Source: Pelecanus crispus (lineage: Eukaryota > Chordata > Aves > Pelecaniformes > Pelecanidae). From it: a stretch of 64,000 nucleotides of DNA. The DNA lies in NCBI RefSeq assembly GCF_030463565.1, contig NC_134643.1:215068583-215132582 (forward strand), read 5' to 3'. The position numbers and the translations under genes are program-made. This document shows, piece by piece, positions 1-11,703 of the stretch; within the stretch, counting starts at the first letter, position 1; every line of letters begins with the position of its first letter. The notes beneath the pieces were generated by a model. That model did not search any database. It was not told the origin of the DNA and saw only the letters and a program-made list of their open reading frames with translations.

Positions 1-621
1 GTGCTGCCCCTGCTGCTCTTTCTGGGGAGGTTTCGGGGCCTGGGGAGCTCTGTCCTGCCGGGGGGGGTTGCGCTTTGCATGTTTCAGGGGCTGGCAAGCC
101 AGGGGTGATGGCAGTGGCCAGCCAGGCGGGCTGTTGCCGTGGGGCTCTGGCAGCCGTGACAGCACAGAGGACAAGTCACAGAGGGGTGTCAGCAGGGCTG
201 CCATCCGGCAGCGCCGCCGCTGCAGTACGGCTCGGGCCAGCGGTGAGTGGGGCAGGCGGGGGGAAGGCTGGGCCGGACGAGGGCCGGGGCAGAAGCGCCA
301 GCCCCCGCAGGGCTTTCGAAGGCTGGGCAAGGGCGCAGCCGCTGCGGGGAGCGCCTTGGGCAGGGCAGGTGCCGCCCTTGGGGCTGGGCACACAGGTGCC
401 CGCCACTGCCAGCCACGGCCAGTGCCTGGGGGGGCTGCGGGGATGTGCCCCCAGCCCCGCAGTGCTCACCAACCTTCCTCGTGCTGCCCCTGAGCTCCCT
501 CGCCCCGTCTCCCACCCATCCCCGCGCCCCTGTGTCTCCTCTCCCCGCCGCCCCAGACGCCATCTCCCTCCCACCCAGCCCCACTGAGCCCCTTCTCTCC
601 CTCCTCCTCCTCCTCCAGGCC

Positions 622-1313
622 ATGGCTCTGGGAATCTCCCACGTCCTGATGGTGCTGAGCATCGTGCAATACACTCTGAGGGTGGGTGACCGGCCAGATG
701 CGGCCACGCAAGACCTCCTGCGGCAGCGTGAGGAGCAGCTGAGCCAGGAGATGACTTGGCTCATGCAGGAGATGGAGCAGAGGAGCCAGGAGCCACGCGG
801 GCTCGCCCAGGAAGGCGTGCTCCTCGCCGCCTGCCAGCACTGGTGGTTCTTGGCCTCTGCCGAAATGCTGCTGCTGCTCTTTGGGCTCTGCTGGCTCTCC
901 AGGCAGAGGAGCACCGACTCACACGGCGGCGGGCACCAGGCAAGCTCCAGCAGGGAGGAGGGGGATGGCCACGAGGACAAACCACACCCTTATGACACTT
1001 GGGGTCAAGACGAGTCTGTGGCTAAGGTGGGGAGCTCCGCTGCGTCTGCCAAGCCCTTTGCAAGAAGGGCTTTCTGACGGGGCAGCATCCAGCCGTGGGA
1101 GCGGGCAGTGCCTACAGAGACCTGAGCGCCCACAACAAGGACAACATCATCGACCGCCTGCTGCTCGTGCCCCTGAGACCACCCGCATGGCACTTCTTCC
1201 ACCAGCGCTGGGCACTGCGGGGGAGCTGCCCGTCAGACGCTCCTGCAGATACCCGTGTGGAGCGCCTGCCGGAGAACGGGCTGTGCTTCCTCCTCTACCC
1301 CACGGCGAGCTGA
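622..1313 (+). pseudogene. ITPRIPL1-like truncated gene, copy 1
   Basis: The ATG at 622 sits in a GCCATGG context, 3 bases after a splice acceptor (polypyrimidine CTCCTCC tract, AG at 617-618). A donor GTGAGT at 243 would end a 5' UTR exon. The 151-aa ORF to 1077 has the family layout: a hydrophobic N-terminus (residues 1-21), a charged helical segment (about 28-58), a membrane segment (about 74-92) and a hydrophilic tail. In the family this leads into a Mab-21-like domain. Here the frame stops, and only a short downstream piece (about 1083-1313, with the motif LLLVPLRPP) remains before another stop. The middle and end of the domain are missing, so the family function cannot be kept. An AGTAAA possible polyadenylation signal follows near 1376. 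It could still be transcribed into a small membrane protein. Family assignment is from recalled similarity. Confidence 0.72.
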
Positions 1314-1449
1314 ACAGAAGGCGGGCCCCTGCTTCCTTGCCGCCTCCGCACCTCTTCACCCTATGTAAAGATACCAGTAAATGTGCTTGTTTTAACAAAT
1401 GCCGTGTCTGCGAGTGTCTGGGCAACACTTTGTTGGGGAACGTTACCCC

Positions 1450-2430
1450 AGTGTCATGCATGCCCACACGAGAAGAGTAACAATGGATAGGTCGTCTGTG
1501 CTCTCGACAAGCTGTGGCACCCTCTTGGCAACAGCTCGGACCTTAGCTCCCAGAAGGCAGCACACTTCTCGTGACTCCCTGTCAAGCTGGCACATGGATG
1601 CCTCAGTGCCCCTTAACAGGCAGTCACCCGCCACGAGCACTTGTTTCTTTTTGCAGTAGCTCCTGCGCGCTGCTACGGTTTCTCACTGCAGACCTTGCTT
1701 GGGGGTGTCTACAGCTGCTAAAGCTTCCTATCTCGTTTTGGTTGTAATGTTGGAGGGTTGGGACTGAAGCAGCGTCCTGCTTTTGTGTGCCACTGGGGTC
1801 CAAGAAGCCTCATTCTCTGCGGTGTCCACCACAGAAGCGTGGTTCTGAAACCACTGTTCTATCTCCATGTTGGCCCCTCTGACACTGCACAGCCTTTTAA
1901 CTGTTTCCTGCAACTTGTCCACCTGATGCAACAGATCATCAGCCTGTGCGCATCTTTTGCAGGTACTTGCCTTTTCTCCAAGAGAAGGGTCTGGGCACTC
2001 ATTGCAATCTGCCGTCTGTACTGAAGTCTCCTTCCTTGCCAGTTCTGTCTGGGTGGAAGCGTCACAGATCTCAGAGCCTTTCTCTGTAGAAATACTAGTT
2101 TTAACTCTGGGGAGAATGCCCACCATTCTGGCAGAGACCTAGAGCACTTCCCTGGACTGTGGGCCTACAAGCTGGCTGCACGGCTCCTCTCACACACCCT
2201 TGCGCATGAACTGCTGCTCAGCATGCTGCGCCCACTTCACCCCTGTTTGCACGCCCCGCTTGCAGCGCTCCTGGCAGGTAGTGCACCCTAGGCTTGTTGA
2301 AATCTCCTGCAGTTGCTCCTGGCAATGCCCAAGCCGTGTCAGCCTCTCTCACAAGAGCCACCTGGGCCTGGCAGGGCTCTCTGCACGTCCTCTGGTTTCC
2401 CTGGCTCCAGGAACCCCCCCATGCACTACT
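1450..2430 (-). mobile_element. CR1 LINE ORF1 remnant, unit 1 (3' side deleted)
   Basis: Read on the minus strand. The N-terminal cysteine-bearing and coiled-coil region of a CR1 ORF1-type protein (frame 2126-1728, with ASTQTEL and KASTCKRCAQ motifs) is followed by the start of an SGNH-esterase domain (GDCLLRGTEA, near 1640-1610; the usual GDS serine block is changed to GDC). In-frame TAG and TGA stops separate the two segments, so the ORF is dead. The domain is cut at 1450 by the deletion that defines the short units. Limits are approximate. Confidence 0.78.
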
Positions 2431-2859
2431 ACTCACTCAATCCTTGGAAGACTTTTCCTCAAAAGGAAGGAAGAACTGAGGAGCTCTTACCCTGCTCGAG
2501 GAAATAAACATTTCTTTAATTAACTCTTTATTCCTAGAAGGAGAGTTTATCCCTGCCTGAACAATATTTCAAAGAAGAGAAGTTGCTGCAACTGGGGAAA
2601 AGATCCGGTTTTTCTTTTTATCCACATTATTTGTCTTCCTCGTTAGAGAAAGCAGCGATATGACCGCTAATAGATGTGTATCCGTAGCTTCTCTGATAAA
2701 TGGATGTATGATTTACGTTCAGGCTGGGAAGTCAAAAGTCCCTGGGTACAATGAAGGTGTATAATTATATGAAGTACGTTGGGGTACCGGCAGTGTGAGT
2801 GCATGTGCTACATGCACACGTATGAAAGCGTGAGAGAGAACTTCTCCCCAAAGGCTCCT

Positions 2860-2909
2860 TGCTGCTGCTGCTGCCGCTGCCGCTGCCGCTGCCGCTGGTG
2901 CTGGTGCTG
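2860..2909. repeat. CTG/CCG trinucleotide tract
   Basis: GC-rich triplet run of about 50 bp (CTG, then CCGCTG units, then GTGCTG). It recurs once per unit near 5842, 10267, 14692, 19117 and 23542 with the same length by eye. It creates polyalanine and polycysteine runs in spurious ORFs. It lies upstream of the ITPRIPL1-like 5' UTR exon. Confidence 0.8.
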
Positions 2910-3603
2910 TGGAAGGAGGCATGAGCCTGACGGCGGGGCTCAGCCGGGCGTGGAGGTCCTCATGCAAGGCAGGGACGCCCTTGTGCTGCCCCTGCTGCTC
3001 TTTCTGGGGAGGTTTCGGGGCCTGGGGAGCTCTGTCCTGCCGGGGGGGGTTGCGCTTTGCATGTTTCAGGGGCTGGCAAGCCAGGGGTGATGGCAGTGGC
3101 CAGCCAGGCGGGCTGTTGCCGTGGGGCTCTGGCAGCCGTGACAGCACAGAGGACAAGTCACAGAGGGGTGTCAGCAGGGCTGCCATCCGGCAGCGCCGCC
3201 GCTGCAGTACGGCTCGGGCCAGCGGTGAGTGGGGCAGGCGGGGGGAAGGCTGGGCCGGACGAGGGCCGGGGCAGAAGCGCCAGCCCCCGCAGGGCTTTCG
3301 AAGGCTGGGCAAGGGCGCAGCCGCTGCGGGGAGCGCCTTGGGCAGGGCAGGTGCCGCCCTTGGGGCTGGGCACACAGGTGCCCGCCACTGCCAGCCACGG
3401 CCAGTGCCTGGCGGGGCTGCGGGGATGTGCCCCCAGCCCCGCAGTGCTCACCAACCTTCCTCTTGCTGCCCCTGAGCTCCCTCGCCCCGTCTCCCACCCA
3501 TCCCCGCGCCCCTGTGTCTCCTCTCCCCGCCGCCCCAGACGCCATCTCCCTCCCACCCAGCCCCACTGAGCCCCTTCTCTCCCTCCTCCTCCTCCTCCAG
3601 GCC

Positions 3604-4295
3604 ATGGCTCTGGGAATCTCCCACGTCCTGATGGTGCTGAGCATCGTGCAATACACTCTGAGGGTGGGTGACCGGCCAGATGCGGCCACGCAAGACCTCC
3701 TGCGGCAGCGTGAGGAGCAGCTGAGCCAGGAGATGACTTGGCTCATGCAGGAGATGGAGCAGAGGAGCCAGGAGCCACGCGGGCTCGCCCAGGAAGGCGT
3801 GCTCCTCGCCGCCTGCCAGCACTGGTGGTTCTTGGCCTCTGCCGAAATGCTGCTGCTGCTCTTTGGGCTCTGCTGGCTCTCCAGGCAGAGGAGCACCGAC
3901 TCACACGGCGGCGGGCACCAGGCAAGCTCCAGCAGGGAGGAGGGGGATGGCCACGAGGACAAACCACACCCTTATGACACTTGGGGTCAAGACGAGTCTG
4001 TGGCTAAGGTGGGGAGCTCCGCTGCGTCTGCCAAGCCCTTTGCAAGAAGGGCTTTCTGACGGGGCAGCATCCAGCCGTGGGAGCGGGCAGTGCCTACAGA
4101 GACCTGAGCGCCCACAACAAGGACAACATCATCGACCGCCTGCTGCTCGTGCCCCTGAGACCACCCGCATGGCACTTCTTCCACCAGCGCTGGGCACTGC
4201 GGGGGAGCTGCCCGTCAGACGCTCCTGCAGATACCCGTGTGGAGCGCCTGCCGGAGAACGGGCTGTGCTTCCTCCTCTACCCCACGGCGAGCTGA
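3604..4295 (+). pseudogene. ITPRIPL1-like truncated gene, copy 2
   Basis: Same structure as copy 1. The ATG at 3604 follows the intron acceptor, the 151-aa ORF ends at 4059, and the decayed C-terminal remnant ends at 4295. The ORF is intact and identical in translation to copy 1. Confidence 0.72.
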
Positions 4296-4431
4296 ACAGA
4301 AGGCGGGCCCCTGCTTCCTTGCCGCCTCCGCACCTCTTCACCCTATGTAAAGATACCAGTAAATGTGCTTGTTTTAACAAATGCCGTGTCTGCGAGTGTC
4401 TGGGCAACACTTTGTTGGGGAACGTTACCCC

Positions 4432-5412
4432 AGTGTCATGCATGCCCACACGAGAAGAGTAACAATGGATAGGTCGTCTGTGCTCTCGACAAGCTGTGGC
4501 ACCCTCTTGGCAACAGCTCGGACCTTAGCTCCCAGAAGGCAGCACACTTCTCGTGACTCCCTGTCAAGCTGGCACATGGATGCCTCAGTGCCCCTTAACA
4601 GGCAGTCACCCGCCACGAGCACTTGTTTCTTTTTGCAGTAGCTCCTGCGCGCTGCTACGGTTTCTCACTGCAGACCTTGCTTGGGGGTGTCTACAGCTGC
4701 TAAAGCTTCCTATCTCGTTTTGGTTGTAATGTTGGAGGGTTGGGACTGAAGCAGCGTCCTGCTTTTGTGTGCCACTGGGGTCCAAGAAGCCTCATTCTCT
4801 GCGGTGTCCACCACAGAAGCGTGGTTCTGAAACCACTGTTCTATCTCCATGTTGGCCCCTCTGACACTGCACAGCCTTTTAACTGTTTCCTGCAACTTGT
4901 CCACCTGATGCAACAGATCATCAGCCTGTGCGCATCTTTTGCAGGTACTTGCCTTTTCTCCAAGAGAAGGGTCTGGGCACTCATTGCAATCTGCCGTCTG
5001 TACTGAAGTCTCCTTCCTTGCCAGTTCTGTCTGGGTGGAAGCGTCACAGATCTCAGAGCCTTTCTCTGTAGAAATACTAGTTTTAACTCTGGGGAGAATG
5101 CCCACCATTCTGGCAGAGACCTAGAGCACTTCCCTGGACTGTGGGCCTACAAGCTGGCTGCACGGCTCCTCTCACACACCCTTGCGCATGAACTGCTGCT
5201 CAGCATGCTGCGCCCACTTCACCCCTGTTTGCACGCCCCGCTTGCAGCGCTCCTGGCAGGTAGTGCACCCTAGGCTTGTTGAAATCTCCTGCAGTTGCTC
5301 CTGGCAATGCCCAAGCCGTGTCAGCCTCTCTCACAAGAGCCACCTGGGCCTGGCAGGGCTCTCTGCACGTCCTCTGGTTTCCCTGGCTCCAGGAACCCCC
5401 CCATGCACTACT
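4432..5412 (-). mobile_element. CR1 LINE ORF1 remnant, unit 2 (3' side deleted)
   Basis: Second short-form copy, with coiled-coil frame 5108-4710 and SGNH start near 4622. It has the same stops and the same cut as in unit 1. Confidence 0.78.
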
Positions 5413-6585
5413 ACTCACTCAATCCTTGGAAGACTTTTCCTCAAAAGGAAGGAAGAACTGAGGAGCTCTTACCCTGCTCGAGGAAATAAACATTTCTTTA
5501 ATTAACTCTTTATTCCTAGAAGGAGAGTTTATCCCTGCCTGAACAATATTTCAAAGAAGAGAAGTTGCTGCAACTGGGGAAAAGATCCGGTTTTTCTTTT
5601 TATCCACATTATTTGTCTTCCTCGTTAGAGAAAGCAGCGATATGACCGCTAATAGATGTGTATCCGTAGCTTCTCTGATAAATGGATGTATGATTTACGT
5701 TCAGGCTGGGAAGTCAAAAGTCCCTGGGTACAATGAAGGTGTATAATTATATGAAGTACGTTGGGGTACCGGCAGTGTGAGTGCATGTGCTACATGCACA
5801 CGTATGAAAGCGTGAGAGAGAACTTCTCCCCAAAGGCTCCTTGCTGCTGCTGCTGCCGCTGCCGCTGCCGCTGCCGCTGGTGCTGGTGCTGTGGAAGGAG
5901 GCATGAGCCTGACGGCGGGGCTCAGCCGGGCGTGGAGGTCCTCATGCAAGGCAGGGACGCCCTTGTGCTGCCCCTGCTGCTCTTTCTGGGGAGGTTTCGG
6001 GGCCTGGGGAGCTCTGTCCTGCCGGGGGGGGTTGCGCTTTGCATGTTTCAGGGGCTGGCAAGCCAGGGGTGATGGCAGTGGCCAGCCAGGCGGGCTGTTG
6101 CCGTGGGGCTCTGGCAGCCGTGACAGCACAGAGGACAAGTCACAGAGGGGTGTCAGCAGGGCTGCCATCCGGCAGCGCCGCCGCTGCAGTACGGCTCGGG
6201 CCAGCGGTGAGTGGGGCAGGCGGGGGGAAGGCTGGGCCGGACGAGGGCCGGGGCAGAAGCGCCAGCCCCCGCAGGGCTTTCGAAGGCTGGGCAAGGGCGC
6301 AGCCGCTGCGGGGAGCGCCTTGGGCAGGGCAGGTGCCGCCCTTGGGGCTGGGCACACAGGTGCCCGCCACTGCCAGCCACGGCCAGTGCCTGGGGGGGCT
6401 GCGGGGATGTGCCCCCAGCCCCACAGTGCTCACCAACCTTCCTCTTGCTGCCCCTGAGCTCCCTCGCCCCGTCTCCCACCCATCCCCGCGCCCCTGTGTC
6501 TCCTCTCCCCGCCGCCCCAGACGCCATCTCCCTCCCACCCAGCCCCACTGAGCCCCTTCTCTCCCTCCTCCTCCTCCTCCAGGCC

Positions 6586-7278
6586 ATGGCTCTGGGAATC
6601 TCCCACGTCCTGATGGTGCTGAGCATCGTGCAATACACTCTGAGGGTGGGTGACCGGCCAGATGCGGCCACGCAAGACCTCCTGCGGCAGCGTGAGGAGC
6701 AGCTGAGCCAGGAAGATGACTTGGCTCATGCAGGAGATGGAGCAGAGGAGCCAGGAGCCACGCGGGCTCGCCCAGGAAGGCGTGCTCCTCGCCGCCTGCC
6801 AGCACTGGTGGTTCTTGGCCTCTGCCGAAATGCTGCTGCTGCTCTTTGGGCTCTGCTGGCTCTCCAGGCAGAGGAGCACCGACTCACACGGCGGCGGGCA
6901 CCAGGCAAGCTCCAGCAGGGAGGAGGGGGATGGCCACGAGGACAAACCACACCCTTATGACACTTGGGGTCAAGACGAGTCTGTGGCTAAGGTGGGGAGC
7001 TCCGCTGCGTCTGCCAAGCCCTTTGCAAGAAGGGCTTTCTGACGGGGCAGCATCCAGCCGTGGGAGCGGGCAGTGCCTACAGAGACCTGAGCGCCCACAA
7101 CAAGGACAACATCATCGACCGCCTGCTGCTCGTGCCCCTGAGACCACCCGCATGGCACTTCTTCCACCAGCGCTGGGCACTGCGGGGGAGCTGCCCGTCA
7201 GACGCTCCTGCAGATACCCGTGTGGAGCGCCTGCCGGAGAACGGGCTGTGCTTCCTCCTCTACCCCACGGCGAGCTGA
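6586..7278 (+). pseudogene. ITPRIPL1-like truncated gene, copy 3 (frameshifted)
   Basis: The ATG is at 6586. One extra A at 6713-6714 shifts the frame after about residue 43, giving a 124-codon product that ends at 6960 instead of the 151-aa form ending at 7042. The shifted frame still reads through a hydrophobic stretch (an alanine/leucine-rich run), so membrane potential may be retained by chance. The C-terminal remnant ends at 7278. Confidence 0.72.
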
Positions 7279-7927
7279 ACAGAAGGCGGGCCCCTGCTTC
7301 CTTGCCGCCTCCGCACCTCTTCACCCTATGTAAAGATACCAGTAAATGTGCTTGTTTTAACAAATGCCGTGTCTGCGAGTGTCTGGGCAACACTTTGTTG
7401 GGGAACGTTACCCCTTAGCTCCACCTCCCCTCTGTAACAAAGAGGTGAAGTCGGTGCTCAAATTTACGCTTGCAGGGGCTGCACTCATGCTTCGATGTTT
7501 AGCACCGCCTTCTCTTCTCTTCTCTCTCTTCTCCTGGTGTTCTTGACATTGCCTCCTCCCCGCCTCCTTTCCCATGCCCCGGCCCACCTCTGTGCTTGCT
7601 TAGAAGGATGCCGCTGAAATCAGCTCCTCCGTCGCTGGGTCTCACTTTTTCTGGCTGCCTGGCATCCGGCTAACATCAACGCACCACAAGGCCTTACCGT
7701 TCTTTGCATCAGGGAAAGAGCACGGAGGGTACAAACGAAAGCAAGCCGCTTAGGAATGAGCATCGTACCAGTAGGCAAGGCTCTCTGAGCTTCAGGGGTG
7801 TGCTGAAAATCGAGAAGATGTCTCTTCATCCCCGCAATGAGAAGCAATGGGTTGTACGCTTACTAATCTACACAAAACGGCTTCTTAGAAGATTGTGTCA
7901 TCTCTTGGGTGCACGCTTCAACTACAT

Positions 7928-8282
7928 GTTATTGCGACCTTCCAATACTTAAAGGGGGCCTACAGGAAAGATGGGGAGAACCTTTTTAATAAGGCCTGTT
8001 GTGACAGGACAAGGAATAACGGATTTAAGCTAAAGAAGAATAGATTGAGACTAGACATTAGAAAGAAGTTTTTTACAATGAGGGTGGTCAAGCACTGGCA
8101 CAGGTTGCCCAGAGAGGTGGTGGAGGCCCCATCCCGGGCAACATTCAAGGTCAGGTTGGATGGGGCTCTGAGCAACCTGATCTGGTTAAAGCTGTCCCTG
8201 CTCACTGCAGGGGGGTTGGGCTAGATGACCTCTAAAGGTCCCTGCCAACCCAAAACATTCGATGATTCTATGATTCTATGAT
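7928..8282 (+). mobile_element. 5'-truncated CR1 3' end inserted in unit 3
   Basis: 355 bp holding the C-terminus of CR1 ORF2 (motifs [39 protein letters not shown]), the short 3' UTR and the terminal repeat of CR1 (two ATTCTATG-type units at the end). It lies opposite to the older CR1 in the same unit. Comparison with unit 7, which lacks it, gives exact edges after ACTACAT and before ATTAAG, with only an ambiguous 2-bp AT duplication. Little or no target-site duplication is usual for CR1. Confidence 0.9.
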
Positions 8283-8298
8283 ATTAAGTACCTAGGCC

Positions 8299-9837
8299 TT
8301 ATTTTACTGTATCAGTTTTTGTGACTGAGGCATCCTCATCATTCTCCTCACATGTAAGGATGTTCCTCAGGCTGTGTGCATTGGTATACATGCACTTGAG
8401 GTGGCTGGTCTTCTGGTTCCCATCTTGGGAGGCAGCTAAGGAACATTTGTCGCGGCTCTCGTTGCCCTGGCTTATTCCCCGGTCGGTTGCAATGGCGTGA
8501 GCATTGCCACTTTGGACCCCATCCCCCAAGTCCTTCACTTTAAAGCCCGCCTCACCAAGTCGGCCAGCTTGCTGCCACAGATTGCCTTGCCTCCTTCTAG
8601 ACAGGTGGATCCCATCCCTCCCTAACAGCCTATAGTCATGGAAGAATGTCCTGTTGTCATCAAAGCCAAAACCCTCACGATGGCACCAGCCACCAAGCCA
8701 AAAGTTGATTTGCATTCTACGCCTATTGCTGGCTGCAGCCTTTCCTCTAACCCGTAAAATGGAAGAAAAGGTAACTTGGGCACCAATACTTTTTGCTTGC
8801 CACCCCCAGGGCTTTGTAGTCTTCCTTGATTCGATTCTGCCCAGGTTCTGCCTTGCAGTGTCATGCATGCCCACACGAGAAGAGTAACAATGGATAGGTC
8901 GTCTGTGCTCTCGACAAGCTGTGGCACCCTCTTGGCAACAGCTCGGACCTTAGCTCCCAGAAGGCAGCACACTTCTCGTGACTCCCTGTCAAGCTGGCAC
9001 ATGGATGCCTCAGTGCCCCTTAACAGGCAGTCACCCGCCACGAGCACTTGTTTCTTTTTGCAGTAGCTCCTGCGCGCTGCTACGGTTTCTCACTGCAGAC
9101 CTTGCTTGGGGGTGTCTACAGCTGCTAAAGCTTCCTATCTCGTTTTGGTTGTAATGTTGGAGGGTTGGGACTGAAGCAGTGTCCTGCTTTTGTGTGCCAC
9201 TGGGGTCCAAGAAGCCTCATTCTCTGCGGTGTCCACCACAGAAGCGTGGTTCTGAAACCACTGTTCTATCTCCATGTTGGCCCCTCTGACACTGCACAGC
9301 CTTTTAACTGTTTCCTGCAACTTGTCCACCTGATGCAACAGATCATCAGCCTGTGCGCATCTTTTGCAGGTACTTGCCTTTTCTCCAAGAGAAGGGTCTG
9401 GGCACTCATTGCAATCTGCCGTCTGTACTGAAGTCTCCTTCCTTGCCAGTTCTGTCTGGGTGGAAGCGTCACAGATCTCAGAGCCTTTCTCTGTAGAAAT
9501 ACTAGTTTTAACTCTGGGGAGAATGCCCACCATTCTGGCAGAGACCTAGAGCACTTCCCTGGACTGTGGGCCTACAAGCTGGCTGCACGGCTCCTCTCAC
9601 ACACCCTTGCGCATGAACTGCTGCTCAGCATGCTGCGCCCACTTCACCCCTGTTTGCACGCCCCGCTTGCAGCGCTCCTGGCAGGTAGTGCACCCTAGGC
9701 TTGTTGAAATCTCCTGCAGTTGCTCCTGGCAATGCCCAAGCCGTGTCAGCCTCTCTCACAAGAGCCACCTGGGCCTGGCAGGGCTCTCTGCACGTCCTCT
9801 GGTTTCCCTGGCTCCAGGAACCCCCCCATGCACTACT
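8299..9837 (-). mobile_element. CR1 LINE ORF1 plus start of ORF2, unit 3
   Basis: Long-form copy read on the minus strand: coiled-coil frame 9533-9135, SGNH block from about 9047, continuing across the position deleted in short units into the NDTARQ-type block (here HDTARQNLGRI, near 8865) and the GRDGIHLSRR catalytic-His block (near 8620). The end of ORF1 and an ORF2-start motif (CMYTNAHSLRN) follow near 8390-8350. Frameshifts and stops make it non-functional. In CR1 elements ORF1 encodes an RNA-binding/esterase protein and ORF2 the endonuclease and reverse transcriptase; almost none of ORF2 is here. Confidence 0.82.
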
Positions 9838-11010
9838 ACTCACTCAATCCTTGGAAGACTTTTCCTCAAAAGGAAGGAAGAACTGAGGAGCTCTTACCCT
9901 GCTCGAGGAAATAAACATTTCTTTAATTAACTCTTTATTCCTAGAAGGAGAGTTTATCCCTGCCTGAACAATATTTCAAAGAAGAGAAGTTGCTGCAACT
10001 GGGGAAAAGATCCGGTTTTTCTTTTTATCCACATTATTTGTCTTCCTCGTTAGAGAAAGCAGCGATATGACCGCTAATAGATGTGTATCCGTAGCTTCTC
10101 TGATAAATGGATGTATGATTTACGTTCAGGCTGGGAAGTCAAAAGTCCCTGGGTACAATGAAGGTGTATAATTATATGAAGTACGTTGGGGTACCGGCAG
10201 TGTGAGTGCATGTGCTACATGCACACGTATGAAAGCGTGAGAGAGAACTTCTCCCCAAAGGCTCCTTGCTGCTGCTGCTGCCGCTGCCGCTGCCGCTGCC
10301 GCTGGTGCTGGTGCTGTGGAAGGAGGCATGAGCCTGACGGCGGGGCTCAGCCGGGCGTGGAGGTCCTCATGCAAGGCAGGGACGCCCTTGTGCTGCCCCT
10401 GCTGCTCTTTCTGGGGAGGTTTCGGGGCCTGGGGAGCTCTGTCCTGCCGGGGGGGGTTGCGCTTTGCATGTTTCAGGGGCTGGCAAGCCAGGGGTGATGG
10501 CAGTGGCCAGCCAGGCGGGCTGTTGCCGTGGGGCTCTGGCAGCCGTGACAGCACAGAGGACAAGTCACAGAGGGGTGTCAGCAGGGCTGCCATCCGGCAG
10601 CGCCGCCGCTGCAGTACGGCTCGGGCCAGCGGTGAGTGGGGCAGGCGGGGGGAAGGCTGGGCCGGACGAGGGCCGGGGCAGAAGCGCCAGCCCCCGCAGG
10701 GCTTTCGAAGGCTGGGCAAGGGCGCAGCCGCTGCGGGGAGCGCCTTGGGCAGGGCAGGTGCCGCCCTTGGGGCTGGGCACACAGGTGCCCGCCACTGCCA
10801 GCCACGGCCAGTGCCTGGGGGGGCTGCGGGGATGTGCCCCCAGCCCCGCAGTGCTCACCAACCTTCCTCTTGCTGCCCCTGAGCTCCCTCGCCCCGTCTC
10901 CCACCCATCCCCGCGCCCCTGTGTCTCCTCTCCCCGCCGCCCCAGACGCCATCTCCCTCCCACCCAGCCCCACTGAGCCCCTTCTCTCCCTCCTCCTCCT
11001 CCTCCAGGCC

Positions 11011-11703
11011 ATGGCTCTGGGAATCTCCCACGTCCTGATGGTGCTGAGCATCGTGCAATACACTCTGAGGGTGGGTGACCGGCCAGATGCGGCCACGCAA
11101 GACCTCCTGCGGCAGCGTGAGGAGCAGCTGAGCCAGGAAGATGACTTGGCTCATGCAGGAGATGGAGCAGAGGAGCCAGGAGCCACGCGGGCTCGCCCAG
11201 GAAGGCGTGCTCCTCGCCGCCTGCCAGCACTGGTGGTTCTTGGCCTCTGCCGAAATGCTGCTGCTGCTCTTTGGGCTCTGCTGGCTCTCCAGGCAGAGGA
11301 GCACCGACTCACACGGCGGCGGGCACCAGGCAAGCTCCAGCAGGGAGGAGGGGGATGGCCACGAGGACAAACCACACCCTTATGACACTTGGGGTCAAGA
11401 CGAGTCTGTGGCTAAGGTGGGGAGCTCCGCTGCGTCTGCCAAGCCCTTTGCAAGAAGGGCTTTCTGACGGGGCAGCATCCAGCCGTGGGAGCGGGCAGTG
11501 CCTACAGAGACCTGAGCGCCCACAACAAGGACAACATCATCGACCGCCTGCTGCTCGTGCCCCTGAGACCACCCGCATGGCACTTCTTCCACCAGCGCTG
11601 GGCACTGCGGGGGAGCTGCCCGTCAGACGCTCCTGCAGATACCCGTGTGGAGCGCCTGCCGGAGAACGGGCTGTGCTTCCTCCTCTACCCCACGGCGAGC
11701 TGA
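11011..11703 (+). pseudogene. ITPRIPL1-like truncated gene, copy 4 (frameshifted)
   Basis: Same one-base insertion as copy 3 (at 11138-11139). The start is 11011, the shifted frame ends at 11385, and the original frame would end at 11467. The remnant ends at 11703. The shared frameshift shows that copies 3 and 4 come from one duplication after the mutation, or from gene conversion. Confidence 0.72.

Larger units (their letters stand above)
1..2982. repeat. Array unit 1 (short form, 2,982 bp)
   Basis: Lacks the 1,442 bp that are present in long units between the ITPRIPL1-like remnant and the CR1 ORF1; the junction is at 1449/1450. A private G at 481 replaces the T found in all other units. 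The unit is otherwise essentially identical to unit 2. Confidence 0.9.
2983..5964. repeat. Array unit 2 (short form, 2,982 bp)
   Basis: Same deletion junction as unit 1, at 4431/4432. A private C at 3412 interrupts the G run seen in other units. It is followed directly by the first long unit. Confidence 0.9.
5965..10389. repeat. Array unit 3 (long form, 4,425 bp)
   Basis: First long unit. It includes 7415-8856, which the short units lack, and a CR1 3' end at 7928-8282. An extra A at 6713-6714 shifts the ITPRIPL1-like frame; this is shared only with unit 4. Private bases are A at 6423 and T at 9180. Confidence 0.9.

Noticed and set aside
189-980. 263-codon minus-strand ORF across the ITPRIPL1-like exon, and similar ones in other units
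   Set aside because: It is a shadow of the plus-strand ORF in GC-rich DNA, and the same region reads as a recognised protein on the plus strand.
2719-3375. 218-codon minus-strand ORF with polyalanine, repeated in units 2-7
   Set aside because: It arises from the CTG/CCG tract and GC-rich intron of the ITPRIPL1-like gene. It has no family features and no minus-strand splice or start context.
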